The notes under the pieces were generated by a model. That model did no database searches. It saw nothing but the letters and a program-made list of their open reading frames with translations, and was not told the origin of the DNA. Shown here piece after piece: positions 1 through 7,798 of a stretch of 64,000 bases of DNA. This DNA is from Pseudomonas rhizosphaerae (GTDB lineage Bacteria > Pseudomonadota > Gammaproteobacteria > Pseudomonadales > Pseudomonadaceae): assembly GCF_000761155.1 (NCBI RefSeq), contig NZ_CP009533.1, forward strand, positions 1,922,001-1,986,000, given 5' to 3'. Both the position numbers and the translations under genes were made by a program. Every line of letters begins with the position of its first letter. Positions within the stretch are counted from its first letter, which is position 1.

Positions 1-1
1 G

Positions 2-835
2 AAGCTTTCGCTGGAGTTCGTTCGGCTGATATTCGCGTTGCTGGTGCTGGCCTGTCGGCAGGCATTCGTGCTCGACATGATCCCCACCAACCCGATGGCC
101 GGGATCAAGTTCAGCGATTTCTCCAAGACGAAGATCAAGGCCAAGGCGGCGCGGCTGCGCGGTGTGCAGGTCCAGGATCTGCTGGAGCAACTGGCGGATG
201 CCTTCGAGCGGCGGCCTGCGCACGGCATGTTGGCCTTGATGATGCTGTGCCACGGTACGCGCGTCGGCGAGACCCGCATGGCGCTCTGGTCGCATATCAG
301 CTTGGCCGACCGTACGTGGCATATCCCGGCCGTCCACACCAAGACCCGAGTCGAGCATTCGCTCCCCCTGACCGATCAGGTGTGTGCGCTGCTGGCCCGC
401 TACCGTCATCGCCAGACCGATATCGGCTACACCGGGCAATACCTGTTTCCGGCCCGTCATGGCAAAGGCATGAGCGAGGGTCAGGCCAGCCTGGTATTCA
501 CACAGCTGGGGCAGGGCGAGTGGACCAGTCATGACCTGCGCAAGTTGGCACGCACCGGCTGGGCGGACCTGGGTATCGACTTCCTGATCGGCGAGATGCT
601 GATCAACCACGCCATGGGTCACAACGTGCAGGCCTACATCCACACCACAGTTGAAGAGCGCAAGCGCGAAGCCTTGGAGAAGTGGCACAGCCATTTAGAC
701 GCCAAGGGATTCAGCGTGATTCATGGGTTGGAGGGCGTCGAAAACAAAGAGTCCAGCATCGGTCTGGAAGCCGCGCCGCACAAGGGCTGCGAGCCAGTTC
801 AAGAATCAACCATAGGCGAGGTTTCAAAAGCATGA
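2..835 (+). CDS. Phage tyrosine recombinase (integrase), 5' end outside window
   Basis: C-terminal catalytic part of a tyrosine site-specific recombinase; the frame is already open at base 2, so the N-terminus lies upstream. The catalytic set is visible in order: Arg in GTRVGETRM, Lys in TKTRVEH, the HxxR box in SHDLRK, His in NHAMGHN, and the nucleophile Tyr in QAYIH. The enzyme therefore looks intact. It overlaps the next gene by ATGA and runs in the same direction as the lysis and head genes, which is an odd place for an integrase because it normally abuts an att site. It could be the prophage integrase or a recombinase with another role. Confidence 0.85.
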   Translation, partial: KLSLEFVRLIFALLVLACRQAFVLDMIPTNPMAGIKFSDFSKTKIKAKAARLRGVQVQDLLEQLADAFERRPAHGMLALMMLCHGTRVGETRMALWSHISLADRTWHIPAVHTKTRVEHSLPLTDQVCALLARYRHRQTDIGYTGQYLFPARHGKGMSEGQASLVFTQLGQGEWTSHDLRKLARTGWADLGIDFLIGEMLINHAMGHNVQAYIHTTVEERKREALEKWHSHLDAKGFSVIHGLEGVENKESSIGLEAAPHKGCEPVQESTIGEVSKA

Positions 836-1152
836 AAAAGAGCCATGGGCCTGCTTTCCGTGCTGCTCGCATTGAGCTCGCCAGGTGCTCGGCCTGCCGT
901 GGTCGCGCTGTGACGCAGGGCGTTTTCCATGAGCTGCCATGCGACCAGTGCAGCGCGTCCGGCTGGGTTTCGGCTGAGACCGGCGAGGCACTGCCGCACG
1001 ATGTGCTGGTGACGCAGCTCAGCCTCCGTTTACAGGCTGCCGAACAGCAGATCGAACAGTTGAAGCGGCCGGCGCTGATGAATGGCCCGGCCGCCCAGTA
1101 CAAACAGAACAACCGCCGCGGCGCCGGCGGCACGAACTACACAGGGGATTGA
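832..1152 (+). CDS. Small zinc-ribbon-like phage protein
   Basis: A 106-residue protein starting MKKSHGPAF at an ATGA overlap with the recombinase stop. It has two CxxC pairs (CSACRG at about residues 19-24 and CDQCSASGW at about 37-45), the spacing of a DnaJ-type zinc ribbon, followed by a short heptad-like segment and a basic, Gly/Asn-rich tail. Such Cys-rich small proteins are common just before the lysis genes of lambdoid phages, where late regulators sit. Function not recognised; a role in late antitermination is an inference from position only. Confidence 0.7.
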   Translation: MKKSHGPAFRAARIELARCSACRGRAVTQGVFHELPCDQCSASGWVSAETGEALPHDVLVTQLSLRLQAAEQQIEQLKRPALMNGPAAQYKQNNRRGAGGTNYTGD

Positions 1153-1155
1153 GCG

Positions 1156-1719
1156 ATGGCTATTTATAAAGACGTGATGGGCACCCTGGTGCGCGTGCTG
1201 GCCGCCGACAACATCGACAACAGCACCAAGCAGTCCTGGCAGAAGTTGATCGATGCCGATCTGCGCCAGGGCGGTACCGGCAGCACTATCTCGGTTCGCG
1301 ACAAGTTCGACTACGACTGCTGCCTGTACGCACTGCTGCACCGCGAACTGGCCTCGGCCCACTGGGATGTGCTGGTCGCCAAGTACTCGACGCACAAGGC
1401 CAACAAGGTCGCCGCCATTGGCCGCCTGGTGAGCCGCATGACAAGCCCGGCGCCGCAACTGTTCGTCTTCAAAGCGCTCACCGCCTGGGCTATCCCTAAG
1501 CTCAAGGGTGAGCAGTCTGGCAAGCGCTCCACCGACATGATCGTCCTGCCGGTCGAGTTCTACGACATGAACACGTGGGATCCCGATGCATCGCCAGAGC
1601 GCACCCGCCGCAACTGGCGCGCTGGAATTCACAAGCGCCTTGAGCAGCTGGAGGAAGCCGCCGTAATCCACGCGACTGAGATATTCGACGCCGAGCAAAT
1701 CTTTCTGGACGCCGCTTGA
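1156..1719 (+). CDS. Hypothetical phage protein, candidate late antiterminator
   Basis: A 187-residue protein that starts three bases after the zinc-ribbon gene. No domain is recognised with certainty. It is mixed alpha-helical by eye, with a segment containing VEFYDMNTWD and a basic TRRNWRAGIHKRLEQL stretch that could be a DNA- or RNA-polymerase-binding helix. It is the last gene before a promoter-terminator pair and the lysis cassette, exactly where lambda Q lies. The Q-like role is inferred from this position; the sequence alone does not prove it. Confidence 0.7.
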   Translation: MAIYKDVMGTLVRVLAADNIDNSTKQSWQKLIDADLRQGGTGSTISVRDKFDYDCCLYALLHRELASAHWDVLVAKYSTHKANKVAAIGRLVSRMTSPAPQLFVFKALTAWAIPKLKGEQSGKRSTDMIVLPVEFYDMNTWDPDASPERTRRNWRAGIHKRLEQLEEAAVIHATEIFDAEQIFLDAA

Positions 1720-1745
1720 CCGGGATGGCCGATTGGCCGTAAATT
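1716..1745 (+). promoter_or_regulatory. Candidate late promoter (pR'-like)
   Basis: TTGACC at 1716-1721 and TAAATT at 1740-1745 are separated by 18 bases. The site overlaps the end of the upstream gene and lies about 60 bases before a strong terminator and 125 bases before the holin. The layout matches lambda pR'. Assigned by eye from two hexamers only. Confidence 0.35.
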
Positions 1746-1801
1746 ATCCCCATCATGTCGATCTTGCGTGCGCTGATACGCAACGACAATAAAACATCCG
1801 A

Positions 1802-1827
1802 AACCCGGCCATTGCGCCGGGTTTTTT
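1802..1827 (+). terminator. Rho-independent terminator before the lysis genes (tR'-like)
   Basis: Perfect 8-bp stem (AACCCGGC / GCCGGGTT) with a 6-base loop, running into six T. It sits between the candidate late promoter and the holin, so late genes would need readthrough or antitermination. Confidence 0.8.
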
Positions 1828-1870
1828 CGTTTCTAGCTCCCCAGTTTGGGGAGGCATTCGGATTTCAATC

Positions 1871-2200
1871 ATGCCAGAGAAAGACCCCGACCTCTGGGCT
1901 CAGGTATGGCTGCACCTTCGCCTGTACCTAGCCAACCCTCTCTGGCAAGGAGCGATCATGGCAACGGTAATTTCTGGGCTTCGTGTGTTGTACGAGGCCA
2001 AAGAGACCAGCAAGCGGCGCATCCTGCTGGAGTCACTGATTTGTGGCGGGCTAAGCCTGTCCGCGAGCAGCGTCATCGAGTGGATGGAGTGGCCTTCGAG
2101 CTTATCCGTTGCCGCTGGTGGTGCGATCGGCTTTGTCGGTGTGACCGTCATCCGCGAAATGATCGTGAAGTTCCTAGGACGCAAGGCGGACAGCCTATGA
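1871..2200 (+). CDS. Phage holin (lambda-holin/LydA-like)
   Basis: A 109-residue membrane protein with a hydrophilic N-terminus and hydrophobic stretches around residues 22-37, 54-68 and 78-92, ending in a basic tail (KFLGRKADSL). Holins of this class form inner-membrane lesions that trigger lysis. It is followed by Rz with an ATGA overlap, supporting a lysis role. The lysozyme it would release is not adjacent but lies after the tail genes at 25.8 kb. Confidence 0.8.
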   Translation: MPEKDPDLWAQVWLHLRLYLANPLWQGAIMATVISGLRVLYEAKETSKRRILLESLICGGLSLSASSVIEWMEWPSSLSVAAGGAIGFVGVTVIREMIVKFLGRKADSL

Positions 2201-2625
2201 GCCTGCTCAAAAACATTGCCGCTGCACTGATCATCGCTTTGGTGGCTGCACTGCTCATTGCCATTCAGCAGTACCGCGTGATCGCCCTGGAGGGGCAGGT
2301 GACGGTGCAGACACGGGCTGCCAAGGATGCAACTGAAGCCAACACCGAAAGCCTGAAGACCATCACCACGCTCCAGGCCGAGGCCAAGCGTAACGCCAAC
2401 TACCTGGCCGATCTGCAGCAGCGCCTCAAGGCCAGCGAAGACAAGGCCCGCCAAGCGAGGAAGGACTTTGAAGACCTCAAGCGTAAGAGCCCGGCTGTTC
2501 GCAAGTGGGCTGATCAGCCTTTGCCTGACGGCCTGCGCGGCAAGCCCGCAGCCAGCGCCGGGAAAGACGTCAGCGGTAACGCTGGAAGCACCGGTAATGG
2601 TGCCGTGCGAACGGGTCAGCGATAG
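2197..2625 (+). CDS. Rz-like inner-membrane spanin
   Basis: The start MSLLKNIAAAL at the ATGA overlap with the holin was chosen over an earlier in-frame start because it gives the family architecture: one N-terminal membrane anchor (about residues 5-23) and then a long charged coiled coil in the periplasm. The 142-residue length fits i-spanins. It pairs with the Rz1 lipoprotein encoded out of frame inside its 3' part, to fuse inner and outer membranes in the last lysis step. Confidence 0.85.
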   Translation: MSLLKNIAAALIIALVAALLIAIQQYRVIALEGQVTVQTRAAKDATEANTESLKTITTLQAEAKRNANYLADLQQRLKASEDKARQARKDFEDLKRKSPAVRKWADQPLPDGLRGKPAASAGKDVSGNAGSTGNGAVRTGQR

Positions 2626-2743
2626 CGATGACAACCTGGCGCTGAATGGCGACCTTTGGGCACTGAAGGATCGGGCCATCAACCTGCTTGATACCTGCGC
2701 TGATCAAGTAGATGCGCAGATCAAGCGGAGCCAGAGCAAGTAG
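2468..2743 (+). CDS. Rz1-like outer-membrane spanin lipoprotein
   Basis: This 91-residue ORF is embedded out of frame in the 3' part of Rz and runs past its end. It has a signal sequence and a lipobox (LTAC, Cys at about residue 23) followed by a short Pro-containing segment (PQPAPGK), as in Rz1 o-spanins. The only upstream start in frame is TTG. It would be lipidated, placed in the outer membrane and bind the coiled coil of Rz. The embedded arrangement and lipobox make the call firm. Confidence 0.85.
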   Translation: MKTSSVRARLFASGLISLCLTACAASPQPAPGKTSAVTLEAPVMVPCERVSDSDDNLALNGDLWALKDRAINLLDTCADQVDAQIKRSQSK

Positions 2744-2796
2744 GCCTCGCCACAAGTTCACGGCGGCCATTTTGTGGCGCGTATCGAGGTGCACTG

Positions 2797-3135
2797 ATGG
2801 CTAGACTAAAGACGCTCGGCCCGCGTCTCAAAGAGTGCAGCACCTCCAGGGTCCAAGTGGTCACGACCGGTAGCTGGCGAAGCGGTATGACCAGCTCGCA
2901 GCGAGGCTACAACTACAAGTGGCAGAAAGCTCGAGAGCGCTACCTCAATAGCAACCCACTGTGCGTTCACTGCCAGCAGATTGGACGCGTGACGGCGGCA
3001 AGCATCGTCGACCACATCGTGGCTCACAGGGGTGACATGGTCCTCTTCTGGGATCAGACCAATTGGCAAAGCCTTTGTAAGCCCTGCCACGATTCGGTCA
3101 AACAGGCGGAGGAAGCTGCCAGCCGTGGAGGCTAG
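2797..3135 (+). CDS. HNH endonuclease of the packaging module
   Basis: A 112-residue protein with a Zn-binding HNH fold: CVHC, then SIVDHIVAH (the first catalytic His region), an Asn in QTNWQSL and CKPCHDSV. HNH proteins beside the terminase genes in HK97-type phages stimulate specific cos cleavage by the large terminase. Its position directly upstream of terS and of a palindromic, G-rich spacer fits that job. Confidence 0.9.
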   Translation: MARLKTLGPRLKECSTSRVQVVTTGSWRSGMTSSQRGYNYKWQKARERYLNSNPLCVHCQQIGRVTAASIVDHIVAHRGDMVLFWDQTNWQSLCKPCHDSVKQAEEAASRGG

Positions 3136-3173
3136 GGAGTCAGCCTGCGCGTAAAACTACGAAATCCGGACCT

Positions 3174-3211
3174 AGGCACGTCATTGACGTGCCTCAAGGG
3201 GGTAGGGGGGG
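3174..3211. other. Candidate cos / terminase-binding region
   Basis: A perfect 10-bp inverted repeat with one central base (AGGCACGTCA-T-TGACGTGCCT, 3174-3194) is followed by two G runs separated by TA (3199-3211). It lies in the spacer between HNH and terS, where HK97-type phages carry cos. The palindrome could instead be a weak terminator, but no T run follows. Cleavage position cannot be read from sequence. Confidence 0.35.
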
Positions 3212-3291
3212 CAAAAGCTTAGGGCGTTCCACTAGCTAGACCGCTTCCGACCCCACGTACAGATTTTTTCCCGCTCAGGATTTTTTGTTAA

Positions 3292-3798
3292 ATGGCACTC
3301 ACCCCTAAAAAGCGCGCATTTGTCGATGCGGTGAGGGGAGGTGCGTCCAACAAAGACGCTGCGATAGCCGCAGGATACGCGGCTTCCAGCGCTGCACAGG
3401 CCGGCGCCAGGTTGGCGAAAGACAGGTTCGTGATCGAGGCTTTGACCGGTCAACCAGTTAACAAAAAAGTTAACAAATTTGTTAAAGGCAGCCCCCCGGC
3501 TACGGCGGCACCTTCGGTAGTCGACGGTCAGGATCTACCGACAGAGGAGCAGGGCGACGCGGCCTTCGATCTGTCAAAGGCTCTGCGGTTTTCTGATCCG
3601 AAGGACTTCCTACTGGCAACGATGAATGACTTCGAGGCCGAGGCCAAGCTGCGCGTGGACGCAGCAAAGGCGCTGATGCCATTCATTCACCCACGCAAGG
3701 GTGAGAGCGGCAAGAAAGAAGTGGCCAAGGAAAAGGCGGCCGGCGCTGCCCAGGGCAGGTTCGGCGTGCGTAAAGGCCCGCTCTCGGTGGTGAAATGA
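3292..3798 (+). CDS. Terminase small subunit
   Basis: A 168-residue protein beginning MALTPKKRAFVDAV, with the N-terminal helix-turn-helix typical of TerS (about residues 1-55, GASNKDAAIAAGY) and a C-terminal Lys/Ala-rich tail. It recognises the packaging site and delivers DNA to the large terminase. It overlaps terL by ATGA. The middle part (about residues 55-90) is low-complexity and rich in Lys/Val, then Pro/Ala. Confidence 0.9.
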   Translation: MALTPKKRAFVDAVRGGASNKDAAIAAGYAASSAAQAGARLAKDRFVIEALTGQPVNKKVNKFVKGSPPATAAPSVVDGQDLPTEEQGDAAFDLSKALRFSDPKDFLLATMNDFEAEAKLRVDAAKALMPFIHPRKGESGKKEVAKEKAAGAAQGRFGVRKGPLSVVK

Positions 3799-5483
3799 TG
3801 GAGTGGTCAACGGCCTGTACAGACTGGGAGCAGCGCATTGTTGCCCGCCAGAGCTTGATACCGTTCGAACCTCTATTCCCTGATCAAGCAGCTGAGGCGC
3901 TGGAAGTCTTCGGCGACCTGCGCATGGTAGATGCCACCGGCAGCCCGCTGATGAGCGAGACCGTGCGCTCATGGGTGAACGAGTTCGTCGCAGCCATCTT
4001 CGGCGCCTATGACCCGTACAGCGGCCGCCGGATGATTAGTGAGTTCATGCTCCTGATCAGCAAGAAGAACGGCAAGTCGACCATTGCCGCCGGTATCATG
4101 CTGACGGCTCTGGTGCTGAACTGGCGGACGTCGGGTGAGTTCATCATCCTAGCCCCGACTAAGGAGATCGCTGACAACTCCTACATCCCGATTCGGGACA
4201 TGGTGAAGGCTGACGAGGAGTTGTCCGCCTTGCTGAAGGTGCAAGACCACCTGCGTACCGTGACCCACATGGAGACCGGCGCCACGCTGAAGGTGGTGGC
4301 GGCTGACAGCGAGACTGTGTCGGGCAAGAAAGCCATTGGCGTGTTCATCGACGAACTATGGGTGTTCGGCAAGCGAGCCAACGCCGAAGCCATGTTGCGC
4401 GAGGCCACGGGCGGCCTAGCATCACGGCCGGAGGGGTTCATCATCTGGGCGACGACTCAGTCTGATGCGCCGCCGGCAGGTGTCTTTCGGCAGAAGCTCA
4501 TGTATGCCCGCAAGGTGCGAGACGGCGAAATTAAAGACCCGTCGTTTCTTCCGGTGTTGTATGAGTTCCCGAAGGCCATGCTTGACGCTGGTAAACATCG
4601 CGACTTTTCCAATGCCTATGTCACCAACCCCAACCTAGGACTGTCAGTCGATGAGCCGTTCATTGAGCGCGGTTACACGCAGGCTCAGCTCGACGGCGAA
4701 GAGTCGTTCCGTGGCTTCCTGGCCAAGCACCTCAACGTGGAGATCGGCTTAGCGCTGCTCTCGGATCGTTGGGCGGGTGCTGACTTCTGGGAGGTGCAGG
4801 CGTCCGAGCTGTGCCGCACGCTGGAAGATCTGATCGAGCGCTGCGAGGTGATTGATATCGGTGTCGATGGAGGCGGCTTGGATGACTTGCTGGGGCTGGC
4901 TGCAGTTGGCCGCGAGCGCGCAACCCGGCGCTGGCTGACCTGGACACATGCCTGGGCGCACCCCTCGGTGCTCGAGCGGCGAAAAGCAGAGGCACCACGC
5001 ATCCGTGACTTTGCGAAAGATGGGCACCTGACCCTTGTCGAGCGCATCGGCGACGACATCAAGGAGGTGGCGCAGTTAGTGGCGCAGGTCGAGCAGGCCG
5101 GCTTGCTGGATAAGGTCGGCCTGGACCCGGCCGGCGTTGGCGCAATTCTCGATGAGCTGGAGGCTTTAGGGATTCCACGCGAGAAGATCGACGGCATTTC
5201 ACAGGGCTGGCGTTTAGGCGGGGCGATCAAGACTGCCGAGCGCAAGCTGGCCGAGGGCACGCTACTGCACGGTGGTCAGCCAATGATGGCCTGGTGCTGC
5301 GGCAACGCCAAGGTCGAGCCACGCGGTAACTCGATCCTGATCACCAAGCAGGCCAGCGGCTCGGCCAAGATTGACCCGCTGATGGCGCTGTTCAACGCCG
5401 TGACGCTGATGGCTCTCAATCCAGAGGGGCAGGGCGGAATGGAAAATTTCATGGCCGGTATTCGGGACCCATTGATCGCATGA
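3795..5483 (+). CDS. Terminase large subunit (HK97-type)
   Basis: Packaging motor and nuclease of 562 residues. The ATPase domain shows a Walker-A-like SKKNGKST (residues 89-96), Walker B with the DE pair (GVFIDELWVF) and the coupling motif WATTQSD. The C-terminal RNase-H-like nuclease starts near DIGVDGGGLDDL, with further acidic residues downstream (LDPAGVG). Length and motif order match HK97 gp2. The gene overlaps terS upstream and a small membrane-protein gene downstream, both by ATGA. Confidence 0.95.
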   Translation: MMEWSTACTDWEQRIVARQSLIPFEPLFPDQAAEALEVFGDLRMVDATGSPLMSETVRSWVNEFVAAIFGAYDPYSGRRMISEFMLLISKKNGKSTIAAGIMLTALVLNWRTSGEFIILAPTKEIADNSYIPIRDMVKADEELSALLKVQDHLRTVTHMETGATLKVVAADSETVSGKKAIGVFIDELWVFGKRANAEAMLREATGGLASRPEGFIIWATTQSDAPPAGVFRQKLMYARKVRDGEIKDPSFLPVLYEFPKAMLDAGKHRDFSNAYVTNPNLGLSVDEPFIERGYTQAQLDGEESFRGFLAKHLNVEIGLALLSDRWAGADFWEVQASELCRTLEDLIERCEVIDIGVDGGGLDDLLGLAAVGRERATRRWLTWTHAWAHPSVLERRKAEAPRIRDFAKDGHLTLVERIGDDIKEVAQLVAQVEQAGLLDKVGLDPAGVGAILDELEALGIPREKIDGISQGWRLGGAIKTAERKLAEGTLLHGGQPMMAWCCGNAKVEPRGNSILITKQASGSAKIDPLMALFNAVTLMALNPEGQGGMENFMAGIRDPLIA

Positions 5484-5641
5484 ACGCATTTCACTACTTC
5501 ATCATCTCTGCGCTGCTCGCGTTTGGCTTGGCGTGTGCCGGGGTCTGGGTGCTGTTCGGTACAGGCTGGTCACTGCTCGCCGGTGCTGCCAGCTTGTTCA
5601 GCATTGCAGCATTCATCCGACGAGGGCTGAGCAGTGATTAA
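5480..5641 (+). CDS. Small two-helix membrane protein between terL and portal
   Basis: A 53-residue ORF that begins MNAFHYFII at an ATGA overlap with terL and overlaps the portal start by eight bases. Two hydrophobic segments (about residues 6-26 and 29-46) and a basic end (RRGLSSD) indicate a hairpin inner-membrane protein. Tight coupling on both sides argues it is real. Small genes at this position are known in HK97-like phages, but their function is unclear. Confidence 0.7.
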   Translation: MNAFHYFIISALLAFGLACAGVWVLFGTGWSLLAGAASLFSIAAFIRRGLSSD

Positions 5642-6935
5642 ATCCCTCACCCAGGCGCTGGGTACCGCTGCGACCAAGCCCACGGCCAGCGTGAGCGGCT
5701 GGCTTGGCAAGAGCATTCGATTGTCAGACGGCGGCTTCTGGAACGCCTTCATGAGCGCGCAGTCCAGCAGCGGCAAGTCAGTGACGGTCGACAAGGCCAT
5801 GCGGCTTTCAGCTGTGTGGGCGTGTGTGCGAATCATCTCCACGTCCGTCGCAGGGTTGCCGCTCAGCATCTACCGTCGTCTCCCCGACGGTGGACGCGAG
5901 ACAGCCCGGGACTTCCCGCTCTACGACGTTGTGCACAACAGCCCGAATGAGGACATGGCGGCCTTCCACTTCTGGCAAGCGGTCGTCGCTTCGATGCTGC
6001 TGTGGGGCAATGCTTATTGCGAGATTCACCGGGCTGGCGGTCGGGTGATCGCACTGGACTTCCTGATGCCGTCGCGGGTGACGCCGGAAACGGACGACGA
6101 TGGTCGGCTGCGCTACTTCTTCCAACCACGTAAAGGCGCTCGCCGGGAGATCGCCCGGGGCGACATGCTGCACATCCCGGCCTTCACCCTGGATGGCAGG
6201 ATGGGCTTGTCGGCCATTCGCTATGGCGCCGATGTATTCGGCTCGGCGATGTCGGCTGATGATGCGGCGAACACCACATTCAAGAACGGGATGATGCCCA
6301 CCGTAGCCTTCTCTGTGGACAAGACGCTCAACCCAACGCAGCGCGCCGAGTTTCGTGACTACGTCAAGACGATCTCCGGCGCGCTCAATGCGGGCAAGAG
6401 TCCGGTGCTCGAGCAGGGCGTGAAGCCTGAGATGATTGGCATCAACCCAGCTGACGCTCAGTTGCTCGAATCGCGGGGCCACAGCATCGAGGAGATCTGC
6501 CGGTGGTTCGGCGTGCCGCCCTGGATGGTGATGAAAACAGACAAGGGCAGCAACTGGGGTACCGGTCTTGAACAACAGCAGATCGCATTCCTCACCTACT
6601 GCATCATGACCTACACCGCGCCGATCGAGCAGTGCGTAAACAAGCGCTGCATGACGGCGGTGGACCGGATCAAGCATTACTCGGAATTCTCGCTGGAAGC
6701 TTTTCTGCGCGCTGACAGCGCTGGCCGTGCCGCCTATTTGAGCACCATGAGCCAAAACGGCCTGATGACGCGAAACGAGGGCCGGCACAAAGAGAACATG
6801 CCGAGCAAACCCGGCGGCGACATCCTGACGGTGCAATCGAACCTGGTGCCGCTGGAGCAGTTGGGAAAACAGAACGACAGCCAAGCCGCGCGCAACGCGC
6901 TGATGAACTGGCTCAAGAGCGAATCCGAGGAGTAA
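5634..6935 (+). CDS. Portal protein (HK97 gp3-like)
   Basis: A 433-residue portal with a GTG start. Recognisable family features are WACVRIISTSVAGLPLSIYRR near residue 70 (quoted region partly helical), a central DMLHIPAF, and IEEICRWFGVPPWM about two thirds along. It forms the dodecameric ring at the capsid vertex through which DNA enters and leaves. It follows terL and precedes the head protease, the standard HK97 order. Confidence 0.95.
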   Translation: MIKSLTQALGTAATKPTASVSGWLGKSIRLSDGGFWNAFMSAQSSSGKSVTVDKAMRLSAVWACVRIISTSVAGLPLSIYRRLPDGGRETARDFPLYDVVHNSPNEDMAAFHFWQAVVASMLLWGNAYCEIHRAGGRVIALDFLMPSRVTPETDDDGRLRYFFQPRKGARREIARGDMLHIPAFTLDGRMGLSAIRYGADVFGSAMSADDAANTTFKNGMMPTVAFSVDKTLNPTQRAEFRDYVKTISGALNAGKSPVLEQGVKPEMIGINPADAQLLESRGHSIEEICRWFGVPPWMVMKTDKGSNWGTGLEQQQIAFLTYCIMTYTAPIEQCVNKRCMTAVDRIKHYSEFSLEAFLRADSAGRAAYLSTMSQNGLMTRNEGRHKENMPSKPGGDILTVQSNLVPLEQLGKQNDSQAARNALMNWLKSESEE

Positions 6936-6938
6936 CTC

Positions 6939-7796
6939 ATGAAACACAAGATCCAGTCTCGCGGTCTGCGCAGCGAGATGAGCCCGCGTGCGCTCGACAA
7001 ATGGAACCCGGCCATCCAGGCGGCCGTGGAAAACACCTCGGAAACCATCACCATCTACGGCGTGATCGGCGAGGACTGGTATGGAGAAGGTGTGACCGTC
7101 AAGCGCATCGATGCAGCGCTGCGAGCGATCGGCGATCGCGAGGTGACGGTGTACATCAACTCACCAGGTGGCGACATGTTCGAAGGGATCGCCATCTACA
7201 ACCGCTTGCGTGAACACAGCCAGATGGTCACGACCAAGGTGCTGGGCATGGCCGCTAGCGCAGCCTCGATTGTGTATTTGGCCGGCAAGAAACGTGAGGT
7301 GGCCAGCAGCGCCTTCCTGATGATTCACAACTGTTGGACCTTCCTCTCCGGTAACCGCCACTACCTACGCGACGTATCGGACGACATGGAGGAGTTCGAC
7401 GCCGCCATGGCCGATCTCTACGCCGAGACCAGCGGACAGTCCGTCGAGGACATGGCCGAATTGATGGATGACGAGACGTTCATCCGTGGCAAGCGCGCGG
7501 TGGAGCTAGGACTGGCCACCGGCCTGCTGGCAGCGACCGAGGTCACCGAGCGCGAGACCGAGGAGGTCGGCCAAGCCAATGCACTCAAGGCCATGGACAC
7601 TGCACTGGCCAAAGCGGGCATGACCCGCTCCGAGCGCCGCGAGCTGTTCGCCAGTTTCAAGTCCGGCACGCCTCGCGCTGCCGGCGGGGGCACGCGTAAC
7701 GCTGCCTCGACCGATAAGCCCAGCGCTGTCGCGCCAGACCTCTCCGCCTCTCTGAGCGCGGCAACCGATCTTCTCAAATCTCTGAAAGGAAAGTGA
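6939..7796 (+). CDS. ClpP-like head maturation protease
   Basis: A 285-residue protein with a ClpP-type serine protease domain: YINSPGGDMFEG near residue 72, the catalytic Ser in LGMAASAAS (about residue 107) and the catalytic His in FLMIHNCW (about 130). It cleaves the capsid delta domain during prohead maturation. The C-terminal 80 residues are Ala/Ser/Thr-rich and may include a scaffold-like part. A Shine-Dalgarno (GAGG) precedes the ATG. Confidence 0.93.
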   Translation: MKHKIQSRGLRSEMSPRALDKWNPAIQAAVENTSETITIYGVIGEDWYGEGVTVKRIDAALRAIGDREVTVYINSPGGDMFEGIAIYNRLREHSQMVTTKVLGMAASAASIVYLAGKKREVASSAFLMIHNCWTFLSGNRHYLRDVSDDMEEFDAAMADLYAETSGQSVEDMAELMDDETFIRGKRAVELGLATGLLAATEVTERETEEVGQANALKAMDTALAKAGMTRSERRELFASFKSGTPRAAGGGTRNAASTDKPSAVAPDLSASLSAATDLLKSLKGK

Positions 7797-7798
7797 CC

